A DNA stretch of 64,000 nt from Thermoplasmata archaeon (GCA_021817245.1 JAKAVQ010000001.1:276265-340264); one strand, 5' to 3'; positions 18,412-27,843 are shown, counted from the first letter of the stretch. The notes: generated from the letters alone by a model not told the origin. Made by a program: numbers and translations.

Positions 18412-20091
18412 GTGCCACCCGCGGACTCGAACCTGCCCCTCGCCGAACGGCGACGTCCGACGCATCTCAAGGACGTGGTCGGCAACCCGCGGGCGAAGGC
18501 CGAGCTCCGTGCGTGGGCCGAGTCCTGGCAGGGGCCCGCCCCCCCGGCCCGTCGCGCGGCCGTCCTCTCGGGACCGGCCGGCGTGGGGAAGACCAGCGCG
18601 GCGCTCGCGCTGGCGAACGACTTCGGATGGACCGTGGTCGAGATGAACGCCTCCGACGCGCGGAACGAGCGGGCGATCAACCAGGTGGCCGGCCGGGCCT
18701 CGATCACGCACACGCTCGGAGAGACGGCCCGGGGGGGAAACACTCGCCACGCGCTGATCCTTCTCGACGAGGCCGACTGCCTGACCGGACGGGTCACCGA
18801 GGCCGCACCCCCGAAGCCGCCGGCGGCCCTGCGCGATTTCCTGCGGGATCGCTACGGGACGATCGAGGCCCTGAACGCCGCATATGGCCTCACGCCGTCG
18901 GCCAAGCCACCGCCCTTCGCCGACTGGGACGCCGTGCCGAGGTCCCCCGGGAACTTCGCGTGGGCCCGACGCCCGGAGGCACGGAGGGACATCGACGACT
19001 GGCGGGGCGCGGAAAAGGCGCTCGACCTTTCCGACCGGGGCGGGCTCGGAGCCATCGCGCGGCTGGTCCGTACGACCCGCCAACCGCTCGTGCTGACGGT
19101 CAACGACGAACGGGTCCTTACCCGCTATTCTCCCCTATTCCGGACCGCGGTCGTCCGGGTCCGGTTCTCTCCGATCTCCAATATCGAGGTCCACCGGACG
19201 CTCGAGCTCCTCGCCCGCGCGGAGCAGATCGCGCTCGCAACCGGGGCGATCGAGGCGATCGTACGGAGGGCGCGCGGTGATCTCCGGGCCGCCGCGAACG
19301 ATCTCGATGCGATCTCACCCTTGCCCGCCGGTCCGGTACAGCTTGGGGTCCTCGGCGTGCGGGACATCGGCGCCGACTTCGCCGCCCTGACCGAGGAGGT
19401 CCTCACCTCGCCGCGGTACTATCGGTCGGTGGAGATCCAGAACCGACTCGATGCCCCCCCGGACGACCTCCTTCCCTGGATCGAGGAGAATCTCGCGTTC
19501 TTCGCCCCGGACGCGGCGCACCGGGCTTCGGCGTTCGACGTGCTGGCGGCCGCCGACCGGTGCCTTTCCCGGGCCCGCCGCTGGCGGGTCTGGAGCCAAT
19601 GGAGCTACGGAGGGGAGCTCCTGACGGGCGGTGTGAGCCTCGCCGTCCGCGAGCATTCGATACCGGTCTCGGGGGAGGCGATGTTCCCCCAGTTCCTCGG
19701 CGAGATGGGCCGGTCGCGAGGCATGCGCGGTGTGCGTGACGGGATCGTCGCGAAAGCGGGGGCCCGGTTCCATCTCTCCCGGGCGAAGTCGCGGGACGTC
19801 TACCTCTCCTTCCTCGAGGAGGTCTTTGCCGGCGCCGCCCGGGCGGGTCCGGCACGCCCCCGCCTGCTCGAACTGGCCCGGCTCGCGACGCGAGAGCTCG
19901 AGCTCTCGGAAGACGAGGTCGGCTTCTTGGCCCGTTTCGAGCCGGACTCACGGGCGGTCCGGGAGATCCTCGACCGTCGGCCGGTCACCGAGCCGACGAC
20001 CGCACCGCAGTCCGACCTCGCGGAGGAAGCTCCCGCGCCGGCGCGCGACGCCCGCCGCCGGCAGCGCCAGCTGAGCGAGTTCGGCCCGTAG
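18412..20091 (+). CDS. rfcL: replication factor C large subunit with an inserted segment
   Basis: 559 residues, GTG start. Walker A GPAGVGKT is at 54-61, the MNASDARN motif at 78-85, and Walker B ILLDEAD at 116-122. Sensor 1 LTVND (about 228-232) normally follows Walker B within about 40 residues, but here roughly 75 extra residues (about 128-205) intervene. The C-terminus ends QRQLSEFGP, a PCNA-interacting peptide (Q-x-x-L-x-x-F). RfcL pairs with RfcS to load the PCNA clamp at the replication fork; rfcS is not in the window. The gene diverges from the aldo/keto-reductase-like gene with about 90 bases between start codons. Confidence 0.93.
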   Translation: MPPADSNLPLAERRRPTHLKDVVGNPRAKAELRAWAESWQGPAPPARRAAVLSGPAGVGKTSAALALANDFGWTVVEMNASDARNERAINQVAGRASITHTLGETARGGNTRHALILLDEADCLTGRVTEAAPPKPPAALRDFLRDRYGTIEALNAAYGLTPSAKPPPFADWDAVPRSPGNFAWARRPEARRDIDDWRGAEKALDLSDRGGLGAIARLVRTTRQPLVLTVNDERVLTRYSPLFRTAVVRVRFSPISNIEVHRTLELLARAEQIALATGAIEAIVRRARGDLRAAANDLDAISPLPAGPVQLGVLGVRDIGADFAALTEEVLTSPRYYRSVEIQNRLDAPPDDLLPWIEENLAFFAPDAAHRASAFDVLAAADRCLSRARRWRVWSQWSYGGELLTGGVSLAVREHSIPVSGEAMFPQFLGEMGRSRGMRGVRDGIVAKAGARFHLSRAKSRDVYLSFLEEVFAGAARAGPARPRLLELARLATRELELSEDEVGFLARFEPDSRAVREILDRRPVTEPTTAPQSDLAEEAPAPARDARRRQRQLSEFGP

Positions 20092-20129
20092 TCCGAGCCC
20101 GGCCCGAGGGCACGGGCGATCGCGGGCTC

Positions 20130-20570
20130 CTACGGCTCGAGCTTCGCCTCGACCGAGATCGCCACGTTCCCCTTCAGGGCGCCCGAGATCGGACAGCCCT
20201 GGCCGGCCGCTTTGGCCGCCGCCTCGAACTCGGCGGCGGTGAGACCGGGCACCGTGCCGGTCACATGAAGCTCCATGGTCGTGACCTTCCATCCGTCTCC
20301 GACCTTGTCGAACGTCGCCGTGGCGCGGACGCTGAGGTGCCGGGGGGGCTTCTGCTGCCGCCCGAGTCCCGCCGAAAGGGCCATGCAGAAGCAGGAGGCG
20401 TGGGCGGCCGCAAGGAGCTCCTCGGGGCTCGTCTTCCCGTCCGAGCTCTCGGTGCGCGCCGCCCAACTGACGGGAAGCGCACCGAACGCTCCGCTCGTGC
20501 TCTGGACCGTCCCGTGGCCGTGGATCAGGTCGTTCTCCCACACCGCTTGGGCCGTCCGTTTCGCTGCCAT
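20130..20570 (-). CDS. OsmC/Ohr family peroxide-detoxifying protein
   Basis: 146 residues. The two redox cysteines of the family are present in HASCFCM and QGCPIS, with PEELLAAAHA in front of the first. The SWAARTES segment indicates the OsmC rather than the Ohr branch. The family reduces organic hydroperoxides using thiols. TTAAAT on the minus strand at about 20595-20600, 25-30 bases upstream, is a likely TATA box and suggests a leaderless mRNA. Confidence 0.9.
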   Translation of the reverse strand: MAAKRTAQAVWENDLIHGHGTVQSTSGAFGALPVSWAARTESSDGKTSPEELLAAAHASCFCMALSAGLGRQQKPPRHLSVRATATFDKVGDGWKVTTMELHVTGTVPGLTAAEFEAAAKAAGQGCPISGALKGNVAISVEAKLEP

Positions 20571-20672
20571 CGGAGGCGCCGAAGTTTCCGACGCGATTTA
20601 ATGTCGCCCCTCCGCCGCGGTCGGCGTCCACTGGCGACCAAGCCTTTTCTCATCCGGTGCGGTCGACGCCGC

Positions 20673-21068
20673 GTGTCGGTGACCCTCTCCTCGCTGCCGC
20701 GCTACGTCGTGATCGAGCCGGATTCGACCCTGCGGGTCGATATCGAGCTCGAGGCACCGGCCTGTGAGATCGATGTCGCGCTCGATAGCCCGGCGCCGGG
20801 GCGCTCGGTGGTATTGATGATCGGCGCTCCGGGGGGCCCGTACGCCCAGCGGGTGCGCCTCGCGGGCCGCGCCCGGATCTACTTCGACCCCGAGGCACCG
20901 GGGAAGTACACGCTCCTCCTCGCGAACCCGGATTCCCAGCCGACCGTCCTGCGCCTCAAGGGGCGGGGGCTCGGTGGTCCGCGTACCGCCGCCGGATCCC
21001 GGCGGAAGGCGCGCCGTACCGGCTCCCCGGGGACGGCCCCGCGCCGACGATCTCGGTCTTCGAAGTAG
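20673..21068 (+). CDS. small beta-rich protein of unknown function
   Basis: About 131 residues from GTG 20673. I chose this start because a CCTTTT box lies 24-31 bases upstream. An ATG at 20601 in frame adds 24 Arg-rich residues and has no box at the right distance. The protein is an Ig-like or C2-like beta sandwich by pattern (TLRVDIELEAPACEIDVALDSPAPG; GPYAQRVRLAG; GKYTLLLANP), followed by a basic Gly/Arg/Ser tail typical of nucleic-acid contact. There is no signal peptide. I do not recognise the family. Confidence 0.5.
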   Translation: MSVTLSSLPRYVVIEPDSTLRVDIELEAPACEIDVALDSPAPGRSVVLMIGAPGGPYAQRVRLAGRARIYFDPEAPGKYTLLLANPDSQPTVLRLKGRGLGGPRTAAGSRRKARRTGSPGTAPRRRSRSSK

Positions 21069-21138
21069 CGCTGCCCCCCGGTCCCCCTCACGGACGATCT
21101 CGGTCAAGCGGTATCTTCCCCCGCCCGCTCCCGCCGAC

Positions 21139-21915
21139 ATGACACCGCTCGACGTTCGACTATCACCCCGGGCCGCCCGTGCCTGGCGCCGGCGCTGGGA
21201 CCTGCAGCAGGAACGGCACGTCCCGGACCGGGAGGCCCGGTTCGCGGCGATCACGGAGACGCTGGCGACCGTGGCGGGTCCGGAGCCCCGAGTGCTCGAT
21301 CTCGGGTGCGGGACGGGGTCGCTCACCGAGCGGGTACTCCGCCGACTCCCTCGGGCGAAGGTCGTGGCTGTCGACTTCGATACGGTGACCCTCGCGATCG
21401 GTCGCGCCGGACTCGGGAGCCTCGGCGGCCGTCTCACCTGGGTCGAGACCGACCTCCGCGAACCGCACTGGGAGACGGCACTTCCGCCCGGCAGGTTCGA
21501 TGCGGCCGTGTCCACGACCGCGTTGCACTGGCTCACCGGGGCCCAGCTCGCCCGCGTCTACGGGGTCCTTGGCCGACGGATCCGCCGCGGAGGGATCTTC
21601 CTCAACGGGGACTTCCTGGGCTTCGACGAGCGATCTCTCCGGCTCGCCGAGGCCGACCGTCTCGCGCGCAAGAGCGGGGCGTCCGGGCGGCGGGGGCGCG
21701 GCGAGTCCTGGTCCGACTGGTGGGCGGCGGTACGGCGAGAGCCGACGCTGCGGGCCGAGGTCCGCCTCCGCCGCTCCCGCTTTCCCGGCGTCCATACCCG
21801 GGTTCGGGTGCCGAACCTGGCCGGGCACGTGGACCGGCTGCAACGGGCCGGCTTTTCGGAGACCGAGGTCGTCTGGTCGCGCGGTCAGAACCGCGTGCTC
21901 GCCGCCGTCCGCTAG
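21139..21915 (+). CDS. SAM-dependent methyltransferase
   Basis: 258 residues from ATG 21139. Class I fold: motif I VLDLGCGTGSLTERVL near residue 53, the acidic end of beta 2 VVAVDFD, motif IV FDAAVSTTALHWLT, and IRRGGIFLNGDF. The HW of motif IV is typical of trans-aconitate and ubiquinone/SAM small-molecule methyltransferases. The substrate is unknown. A GGTATCTT box lies about 25-30 bases upstream. Confidence 0.82.
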   Translation: MTPLDVRLSPRAARAWRRRWDLQQERHVPDREARFAAITETLATVAGPEPRVLDLGCGTGSLTERVLRRLPRAKVVAVDFDTVTLAIGRAGLGSLGGRLTWVETDLREPHWETALPPGRFDAAVSTTALHWLTGAQLARVYGVLGRRIRRGGIFLNGDFLGFDERSLRLAEADRLARKSGASGRRGRGESWSDWWAAVRREPTLRAEVRLRRSRFPGVHTRVRVPNLAGHVDRLQRAGFSETEVVWSRGQNRVLAAVR

Positions 21916-22006
21916 TGCGGGCGGAGGCGCCGGGGTGTCTCCGAAGGCTTGAAAGGCTCGGACGCTCCCGGGACCGCCGCGGGGGGCCGGACGGCGGCAC
22001 GGGGGA

Positions 22007-22642
22007 ATGTCGGAGCTCGCCTTCTATGCCGCGGTCATCGTCAGCCTCTTCGCGATCGTGGACCCGATCGGAACGCTGCCGTTCTTCGTCGCGCTCACCG
22101 ACGGCTTCAGCGAGGAGGACCGCGGGATCATCCTTCGCCGGGCGCTCATGGTCCTGGGGGGGCTCCTCACGATCTTCGCGCTCGTGGGACGATTCCTCTT
22201 CGCCGCGTTCGGGTTCACGCTCGGGGCGTTCGAGATCGCGGGCGGGATCCTGCTCTTCACCGTCGCCTACGACATGCTCCACGGAGAGATGGCGCGGACG
22301 CGGCTTTCGACCGAGGACCGGGAGGAGGCGATCGCCCGGCGTGACGAGCTGTCGGTCGTTCCGCTCGGGATCCCGCTGCTCGCCGGGCCGGGCGCGATCT
22401 CCACCGTGATGATCTATGAGGGGGCCGCCGGGAGCGACCTCCTCCTGATCTTCGCGACGTTCGTGGGGGTCGCGGTGGTCACGGTCACGACGTACATCGT
22501 GCTGCACTACGGCCAGCGGATCCTCCGCTCGCTCGGCCGGGTCGGGATTATGGCGATGACGCGGGTCCTCGGTCTCCTGCTGGCGGCCGTCGGGGTGCAG
22601 TTCGTGATCAACGGCGCGCTCGCCGTCGCGCCCCACCTTTAG
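22007..22642 (+). CDS. MarC family integral membrane protein
   Basis: 211 residues with six hydrophobic helices. IVDPIGTLPFFVALT in helix 1 and VPLGIPLLAGPGAISTVMI in the middle are the two half-repeat signatures of the MarC (UPF0056) family. Despite its name the family has no proven role in multiple antibiotic resistance. It overlaps the convergent DUF1684 gene by 35 bases at the 3' end. Confidence 0.92.
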   Translation: MSELAFYAAVIVSLFAIVDPIGTLPFFVALTDGFSEEDRGIILRRALMVLGGLLTIFALVGRFLFAAFGFTLGAFEIAGGILLFTVAYDMLHGEMARTRLSTEDREEAIARRDELSVVPLGIPLLAGPGAISTVMIYEGAAGSDLLLIFATFVGVAVVTVTTYIVLHYGQRILRSLGRVGIMAMTRVLGLLLAAVGVQFVINGALAVAPHL

Positions 22643-23303
22643 GGGGGGCGCGACGTGTCCGGCTCCGGGCCGGTCGGGCCGGCGCGGGGGTGGGACGGAG
22701 CCGGCCCTGCCGGGCGAGGACGAGACTCGAGGGGGTCCGGGGGTTCCGCTCGGCGGCCCAGACCTTCTCCCCCGCGCGCACGGCGACCGGGAGGTCGTTC
22801 TCCGCCGGCGGGAACCCGCACTCGTACTCGTCCGTGTAGGCGCAGTACGGATTGAACGCCCGGTTGAAGTCGAGGTCGTAGACGTCAGCCTCGTTCAGTT
22901 CGAGCGTCAGGTAGCGACCGGGGCCGTAGCTCTCCCGACCGCTCGTCGCGTCGCGGAACGGGACGAAGACGGACGTCCCGACGCCCTCTCCCGCATGGTA
23001 GACGCGCAAGCGAAGGGATCGGCCGCCGATCGAGAAGAGGAGGTCGCCGAGGTAGCGCATGACGGCCTGGTTGTCCCGGTTGGTCCGAAGGTACGCCTCC
23101 TCGGGAACGGCCGGGCGCTCGAGCGTGGCCCGGACCCGGAACTTCGGCTCGATCGGGAAGTAGACGAGGGAGTGGAACGGCACCCGCCCCGAGACGAACG
23201 GCGACTCCGGATGCCGTCCCATGAACTCGTCCTTCATCGCCCGTTCGGTCTCGATCTCCTTCCTCCAGGCGGCGAGATCGTCGGCGCGGCTCGGTGAGCT
23301 CAC
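22608..23303 (-). CDS. DUF1684 family protein
   Basis: 231 residues. The family block YDLDFNRAFNPYCAYTDEYECGFPP with PAENDLPVAVRAGEK is intact near the C-terminus, and the N-terminal DLAAWRKEIETER also fits. A 35-residue Arg/Pro/Ala tail follows and covers the overlap with marC. The biochemical role of the family is not established. The start codon overlaps the stop of the GNAT gene (TGA/ATG at 23300-23303), so the two are translationally coupled. Confidence 0.88.
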   Translation of the reverse strand: MSSPSRADDLAAWRKEIETERAMKDEFMGRHPESPFVSGRVPFHSLVYFPIEPKFRVRATLERPAVPEEAYLRTNRDNQAVMRYLGDLLFSIGGRSLRLRVYHAGEGVGTSVFVPFRDATSGRESYGPGRYLTLELNEADVYDLDFNRAFNPYCAYTDEYECGFPPAENDLPVAVRAGEKVWAAERNPRTPSSLVLARQGRLRPTPAPARPARSRTRRAPPKGGARRRARR

Positions 23304-23857
23304 AGATCCCTCCGTGCCGATACGTCGCCCGGTCGGTCGAGTTCGAGCACCATTTGATCCGCGTCGAAGTATCGGTTCCCCCGCTTGATCAGGCGCGGTA
23401 CGTGGCCCGAGAGGACGAAGCCGAACCGCTCGTAGAGCTGCTTCGCCCGGGTGTTCGTGGAAAACACGTCGAGCCGGACGATCCCGAACTTGGCGCGAGC
23501 CGCGTCGAGCGCGTGCGCGAGCAGCGCGCTCCCGATCCCGTGTCCCCGATGGCCACGGCGGACCAGGATGCCGAGGGTCCCGACGTGCGCGGTCTCCGAG
23601 CTCGCGGTCGCCCCTAACCGGTCGATCGTGCAGCTGCCCACGGCACGGCCGTCGACCTCGGCGGCGGACCAGATCAGGTCGCCGTCGAGCATCCGCCGGT
23701 ACGATCGCGCCATCCAGCCGACCTCATCGGCCGGTGACGGTCGCTCGGCAAGGAGCCCGATCCCGATCTCCTCCCCGCGGTCCCGCTCGTCATAGAGGGC
23801 GTAGTAGGTCTCCACCAGGTCGTCGAAATCCGACCAACGCACGCTCCGGACCTGCAC
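23300..23857 (-). CDS. GNAT family N-acetyltransferase
   Basis: 185 residues. The acetyl-CoA binding motif A is seen as LGILVRRGHRGHGIGSALLAHAL, followed by VRLDVFSTNTRAKQLYERFGFVLSGH (motif B), the classical GNAT arrangement with a Tyr in the ARQLYE-like helix. The substrate is unknown. It is the first gene of a two-gene unit with the DUF1684 gene. Confidence 0.87.
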   Translation of the reverse strand: MQVRSVRWSDFDDLVETYYALYDERDRGEEIGIGLLAERPSPADEVGWMARSYRRMLDGDLIWSAAEVDGRAVGSCTIDRLGATASSETAHVGTLGILVRRGHRGHGIGSALLAHALDAARAKFGIVRLDVFSTNTRAKQLYERFGFVLSGHVPRLIKRGNRYFDADQMVLELDRPGDVSARRDL

Positions 23858-23953
23858 GCCGGTCTCGGACGGTCCGCTCCCTATCTAGCTTTCGGAGGGG
23901 CGCCCTGCCCGCGCCGGCCGGCCGAACGCACGGCCCCGATCGTCCCGACGGCT

Positions 23954-26332
23954 CTAGCGGGGTCGGGGGCCCGGTCCCGTGGACGGGGCGCCGACGAAGA
24001 GGGTACTCGTGCGGAACGCCCAGAGTTTCACCCGATCGAGCACGAGTGCGCAGCCCGCGACCAGGGCGAGGAGGGCGAGGACGACGAGGGGGTCGACCGG
24101 CGCCATCAGGATCCCGAAGGTGGCGAGGAGGCCCATCGTGAGAAGGTCGAGCCCGGAGGCGACGATCATGGTCGTGCTGGGACGGGACGCATAGAAAGGG
24201 CCCCGCTCCCGCATGAGGAACAGGGTCGCCTGGCCGCTGAAGACGAGCTCGAGGAAGACGACCGACTGCAGGGTCGCCTGCGGCCAGTGGACCACGTAGA
24301 CCCCGACCAGGACGACCCCGAAGGACACGGCGAGCCAGCCGGAGGCGGTCGCCACGCCGACGCCGATCAGGCGTCGGACGTCCCAGCGGTCCGGCCCGGT
24401 CGAGATGCGGGCGCGGTCCGTCCCTACCGACATCACGACGAAATCGTTCGCGAAGATCATCAGGAGGATCAGCAGCGGGGTCGTCACGAAGAGCCCCGTG
24501 ACGACGAACGCCAGCGACAGCAGGACCACCTGCTCGATCGTCTTCGCGATCTTGTTGAGCATCCAGGTGAGCATCCTCCGGTACACGCGCCGGCCCGACT
24601 CGACCGCGGTGACGATCCCCCCGAGGCCGGGTCGGGTCAGGACGAGCTTCGCGGAGGCCTTCGCGACGTCGGTCGCGTTCGCCACCGCGATCCCCACCTC
24701 CGCCTGCTTGAGCGCGGGCGCGTCATTGACCCCGTCCCCGGTCATCCCGACGATGCGGTGGTGAGCCTGGAGGCTTCGGACGAGCGCGAACTTGTCCTCG
24801 GGGTACACCCCGGCGAATCCGGAGAAGCCGGGGGAGGCGCGCGCGAGGTCGTCGCGGCTCCCGATCGGGCCGGGAAGCCCGAGCGACCGCGCGACCGAGC
24901 GCGCGGTCGGCACGGCATCCCCGGTCACCAGGACGACCTGGATCCCCATCTCCCCGAGCCGATGGAGGAGGCCGGGGGCGTCGTCCCGGATCGGGTCCTG
25001 GAGGGCGATGAGGCCGGAAAGGCGGAGGTCGTGGTCCGGGCCGGCACCGACCGCGAGGATACGGTAGCCTTCTTCGGAACGGCGTTCGAGCCACTCGTCG
25101 GCCCCCGCGGGGGTGGCCATCAGGCGCGCGACCACCGAGGGCTGACCGAGGACCACCCGCCACTCCTCGTCCCCGTGGAGGATGCGCGCCTCCGACCGCT
25201 TGTTCGCCGGGTCGAACGGCAGGAACGCTCGGCGCTCGTACCGGGGCACCGCTCGCGCGGCCCCGGCGGCCAGGATCGCGAGGTCGATCGGATCCTGTGT
25301 CGACGCGTCGCAGGCCGCCGTTGCGAGCGCGAGGAGCTCGGCCTCCGCGCCCGGGACGAGCGATCTCAGGTCGCCCACGGTCTGCCGGTTCTGGGTCAGC
25401 GTGCCGGTCTTGTCCGAGCAGAGAAGGTCCATGCCCGCCGCGTCCTCCACCGCCGAGAGACCGGTCACGAGGACCCCTTCCTCGACCAGCCGTCGCGACT
25501 CGAGCGAGGAGGCGACCGTGAACGTCGCCGGGAGCGCGACCGGGACCGAAGCGATCAGGAGGATCAGGACGAACGGAGCCAGGAGGGCCAGGTTCACGCC
25601 GCGCAGAAGCCCGTCGCCAACGAAGATCCCGACGAGGACGACGTCGAGGACCAGCAGGTACCGCACGACCGTCAGCATGAGTTCCTCGAGATGACTGTGG
25701 GCGCGCGCCGACCGTACCAGCTCCGCAGTCCGGCCGAAATAGGTCCGCGTGCCGGTCGCCGTGACGATCCCGGTCGCTTCGCCCCGTCGGACGATGGAGC
25801 TCGAGAAGAGAGACTCGGTCGGCCCCCGATCGACGCTCGTCGACTCTCCGGTCAGCATCGACTGGTCGACTTCGACCGAGCCCTCCTCGATCTGCGCGTC
25901 GGCCGGCACGATGTCGCCCATGCGCACGTGGACCCGGTCGCCGGGCACGAGCTCGCGGGCGGGCCGCGTCGTCCAGACCCCGTCGCGCTGGACCCGCGCA
26001 ATGACCTCGAGCCGGTGGCGGAGGAGGTCGACGGCCGTGCGGGCCCGCCGTTCCTCCGAGGTAGCGAGGACCGAGTTCAGGACGAGCAGCCCCGCGAGGA
26101 TGATCGCCTCCGGGAGGTGGTCGAGGAGGAGCTCGAGCGCCAGCGCCCCTTCGAGCATCCAGGGCACCGGTCCCCACAGTTGGCCGAGGAGGAGCCGGAT
26201 CGTGCGGGGAGGCTCTTCGCGGACCTCGTTGGGGCCGAACTGGCGAAGTCGTTCGGCCGCCTCCGCGCCCCCGAGGCCGCCGCTCGGCGCCGGAGTCGAC
26301 GTCGGCACGGTGGCGCTCCTCCTACCCGTCAC
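23954..26332 (-). CDS. plasma-membrane proton-translocating P-type ATPase (P3A)
   Basis: 792 residues. Actuator motif LTGES, phosphorylation loop CSDKTGTLTQN, VTGDAVPTARSVARSLGL, and hinge MTGDGVNDAPALKQAEVGIAVANATDVAKASA are intact. About ten membrane helices flank them, and the N-terminal cation-ATPase domain has LRQFGPNEV. The short N-terminus, the lack of heavy-metal domains and the size match archaeal and fungal/plant P3A proton pumps. It would export protons at the cost of ATP, fitting life in acidic or energy-variable settings. Confidence 0.9.
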   Translation of the reverse strand: MTGRRSATVPTSTPAPSGGLGGAEAAERLRQFGPNEVREEPPRTIRLLLGQLWGPVPWMLEGALALELLLDHLPEAIILAGLLVLNSVLATSEERRARTAVDLLRHRLEVIARVQRDGVWTTRPARELVPGDRVHVRMGDIVPADAQIEEGSVEVDQSMLTGESTSVDRGPTESLFSSSIVRRGEATGIVTATGTRTYFGRTAELVRSARAHSHLEELMLTVVRYLLVLDVVLVGIFVGDGLLRGVNLALLAPFVLILLIASVPVALPATFTVASSLESRRLVEEGVLVTGLSAVEDAAGMDLLCSDKTGTLTQNRQTVGDLRSLVPGAEAELLALATAACDASTQDPIDLAILAAGAARAVPRYERRAFLPFDPANKRSEARILHGDEEWRVVLGQPSVVARLMATPAGADEWLERRSEEGYRILAVGAGPDHDLRLSGLIALQDPIRDDAPGLLHRLGEMGIQVVLVTGDAVPTARSVARSLGLPGPIGSRDDLARASPGFSGFAGVYPEDKFALVRSLQAHHRIVGMTGDGVNDAPALKQAEVGIAVANATDVAKASAKLVLTRPGLGGIVTAVESGRRVYRRMLTWMLNKIAKTIEQVVLLSLAFVVTGLFVTTPLLILLMIFANDFVVMSVGTDRARISTGPDRWDVRRLIGVGVATASGWLAVSFGVVLVGVYVVHWPQATLQSVVFLELVFSGQATLFLMRERGPFYASRPSTTMIVASGLDLLTMGLLATFGILMAPVDPLVVLALLALVAGCALVLDRVKLWAFRTSTLFVGAPSTGPGPRPR

Positions 26333-26426
26333 GCCCGGGATCGACTCGGATCCCGGTGCGCGCGGCCCACCGGAAGGGGAACCCCGCGACCGGTGGCGTC
26401 ACAAGCCTCCGGCGGCGCGAGCCCCG

Positions 26427-26807
26427 CTAGGCGTACCCGAATTGACGCTTCGCGAACTCGCTCATCCGTTCCGGGGTCCAGGGCGGGTCCCACGTCATCT
26501 CGACGGTCGCCGACTTCACCTCGGGGACCTTCTCGATCGCGAGCTTCACCTCTTCGGCGAGGATGCCCGCGACGGGGCAACCCGGGGCGGTGAGCGTCAT
26601 CTTGAGCGTGACATCGTCCCCGGACCACTCGAACCCGTAGACGAGCCCGAGGTCCACGATGTTCATCGGGATCTCGGGGTCGTAGATCTGCTTCAGATTC
26701 TCCGTGATCAGGCGCTCGCGCTCGGCGTACGGGCCCGAGGCGACGGGCGCCGGACCGCTCCCCGAGGCCGGGGAGGACGAGGGCGTCGATGGGCTCGTCT
26801 CCGTCAT
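26427..26807 (-). CDS. MIP18/DUF59 family iron-sulfur assembly protein (SufT-like)
   Basis: 126 residues from ATG 26807. The DUF59 core reads YDPEIPMNIVDLGLVYG, then LTAPGCPVAGILAEEVKLAIEKV and WDPPWTPERMSEFAKRQFGY, with the conserved Cys in the GCP loop. The family helps mature Fe-S proteins or acts in the PaaD context; no paa genes are present, so SufT-like is preferred. Start: a TTATAC box on the minus strand at about 26830-26839 lies 26 bases upstream, which excludes the ATG at 26828. The N-terminal 30 residues are a Ser/Pro linker. Confidence 0.85.
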   Translation of the reverse strand: MTETSPSTPSSSPASGSGPAPVASGPYAERERLITENLKQIYDPEIPMNIVDLGLVYGFEWSGDDVTLKMTLTAPGCPVAGILAEEVKLAIEKVPEVKSATVEMTWDPPWTPERMSEFAKRQFGYA

Positions 26808-26916
26808 CCACTTTGGCACGCCGGCCAAGAGTATAAGGATGCGGCGGGGACCGGGAGGTTACCTTGGCGCTACGCGCCCCGAACGCCCTTAAGCGCCCCC
26901 CCTCGTTGCCTCGCCG

Positions 26917-27825
26917 ATGAAGGACGTCCACGCGATGGCCCCCGCCCAGGGGAACCTCCGACTCCGCTCGGTCGGTCTCTCGGGGATCCGCAAGCCGCTC
27001 GTCGTGCAGCGGGCGGAACGGCAGAACGTCCTCGCGGTGACGTTCCGGGTGGGGGTCGACCTCCCATCGGACCGCAAGGGATCCGACCTCTCCCGCAACG
27101 CGGAGATCCTCGCGGAGATCGTCGACACGACCGTGACCCGTCCCGTCGACAGTCTCGAGTCGGCCTGCTCGTCGATCGTGCGCGAGCTGCTCGTGCGCCA
27201 TCCCTACGCCCGGGAGGCGGCGGTCGAGGCATCCGCCGAGTACTTCCTGCAAAAGGGGGTCTCCGAGGAGCGACGCAGCTTCGAGGACTACACCCTCATC
27301 GCCGAGGCACGGGCGACCCGGGGTCCCGGCGGCGAGGTCGAGCTCGGCCGAGCGGTCGGCGCCGAAGCGGTCGGGATGACCGCCTGTCCCTGTGCGATGG
27401 AGACGTGCCGGGCCGAACTCGTCCGGGAGTTCCCCGAGCTTGCCGCGTCAAAGTTCGAGTCACTGCCGATGATCACGCACAACCAGCGGAACCGTACGCG
27501 GCTGGTCTTCGAGCTCGAGGACGGCGGGGACGTGGAGGTCGACGACGTGATCGACACGATCGAAGCCTCGGCGTCGAGCCCGACGTACGCGATCCTGAAG
27601 CGCGGCGACGAAGGCGCGGTGGTGCTGCGGGCCCACCGGCGGCCGAAGTTCGTCGAGGACGTCCTCCGCGACCTGCTCGCGAGCCTGCCCGCTCGGTTTC
27701 CGCAGCTCTCCGACCGGACCGGCGTGCGGGCGACCACCGTGAGCGAGGAGTCGATCCACAAGTACAACGTAGAAGCCTCCCATCGGGTCTCCCTGGGCGA
27801 ACTCCGGCAGGGCCTCGAGACCTAG
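26917..27825 (+). CDS. mptA: GTP cyclohydrolase, MptA/FolE2 family
   Basis: 302 residues. The metal and active-site block GMTACPCAMETC is intact, as are LPMITHNQRNRT and the C-terminal ESIHKYNVEA. The family opens GTP to a dihydroneopterin phosphate, the first step of archaeal tetrahydromethanopterin-type pterin synthesis and, in other organisms, of folate and queuosine. A CTTAAG box at about 26888 gives the usual 26-30 base spacing to ATG. The ABC permease gene starts 18 bases downstream with its own GGAGGA site and may be co-transcribed. Confidence 0.92.
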   Translation: MKDVHAMAPAQGNLRLRSVGLSGIRKPLVVQRAERQNVLAVTFRVGVDLPSDRKGSDLSRNAEILAEIVDTTVTRPVDSLESACSSIVRELLVRHPYAREAAVEASAEYFLQKGVSEERRSFEDYTLIAEARATRGPGGEVELGRAVGAEAVGMTACPCAMETCRAELVREFPELAASKFESLPMITHNQRNRTRLVFELEDGGDVEVDDVIDTIEASASSPTYAILKRGDEGAVVLRAHRRPKFVEDVLRDLLASLPARFPQLSDRTGVRATTVSEESIHKYNVEASHRVSLGELRQGLET

Positions 27826-27843
27826 GAGCGTACGGAGGAAGCG

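Noticed and set aside
20601-20672. ATG start 24 codons upstream for the small beta protein
   Set aside because: The extension is Arg-rich, and the A/T box just before this ATG is better placed for the divergent osmC gene. A separate box fits GTG 20673.
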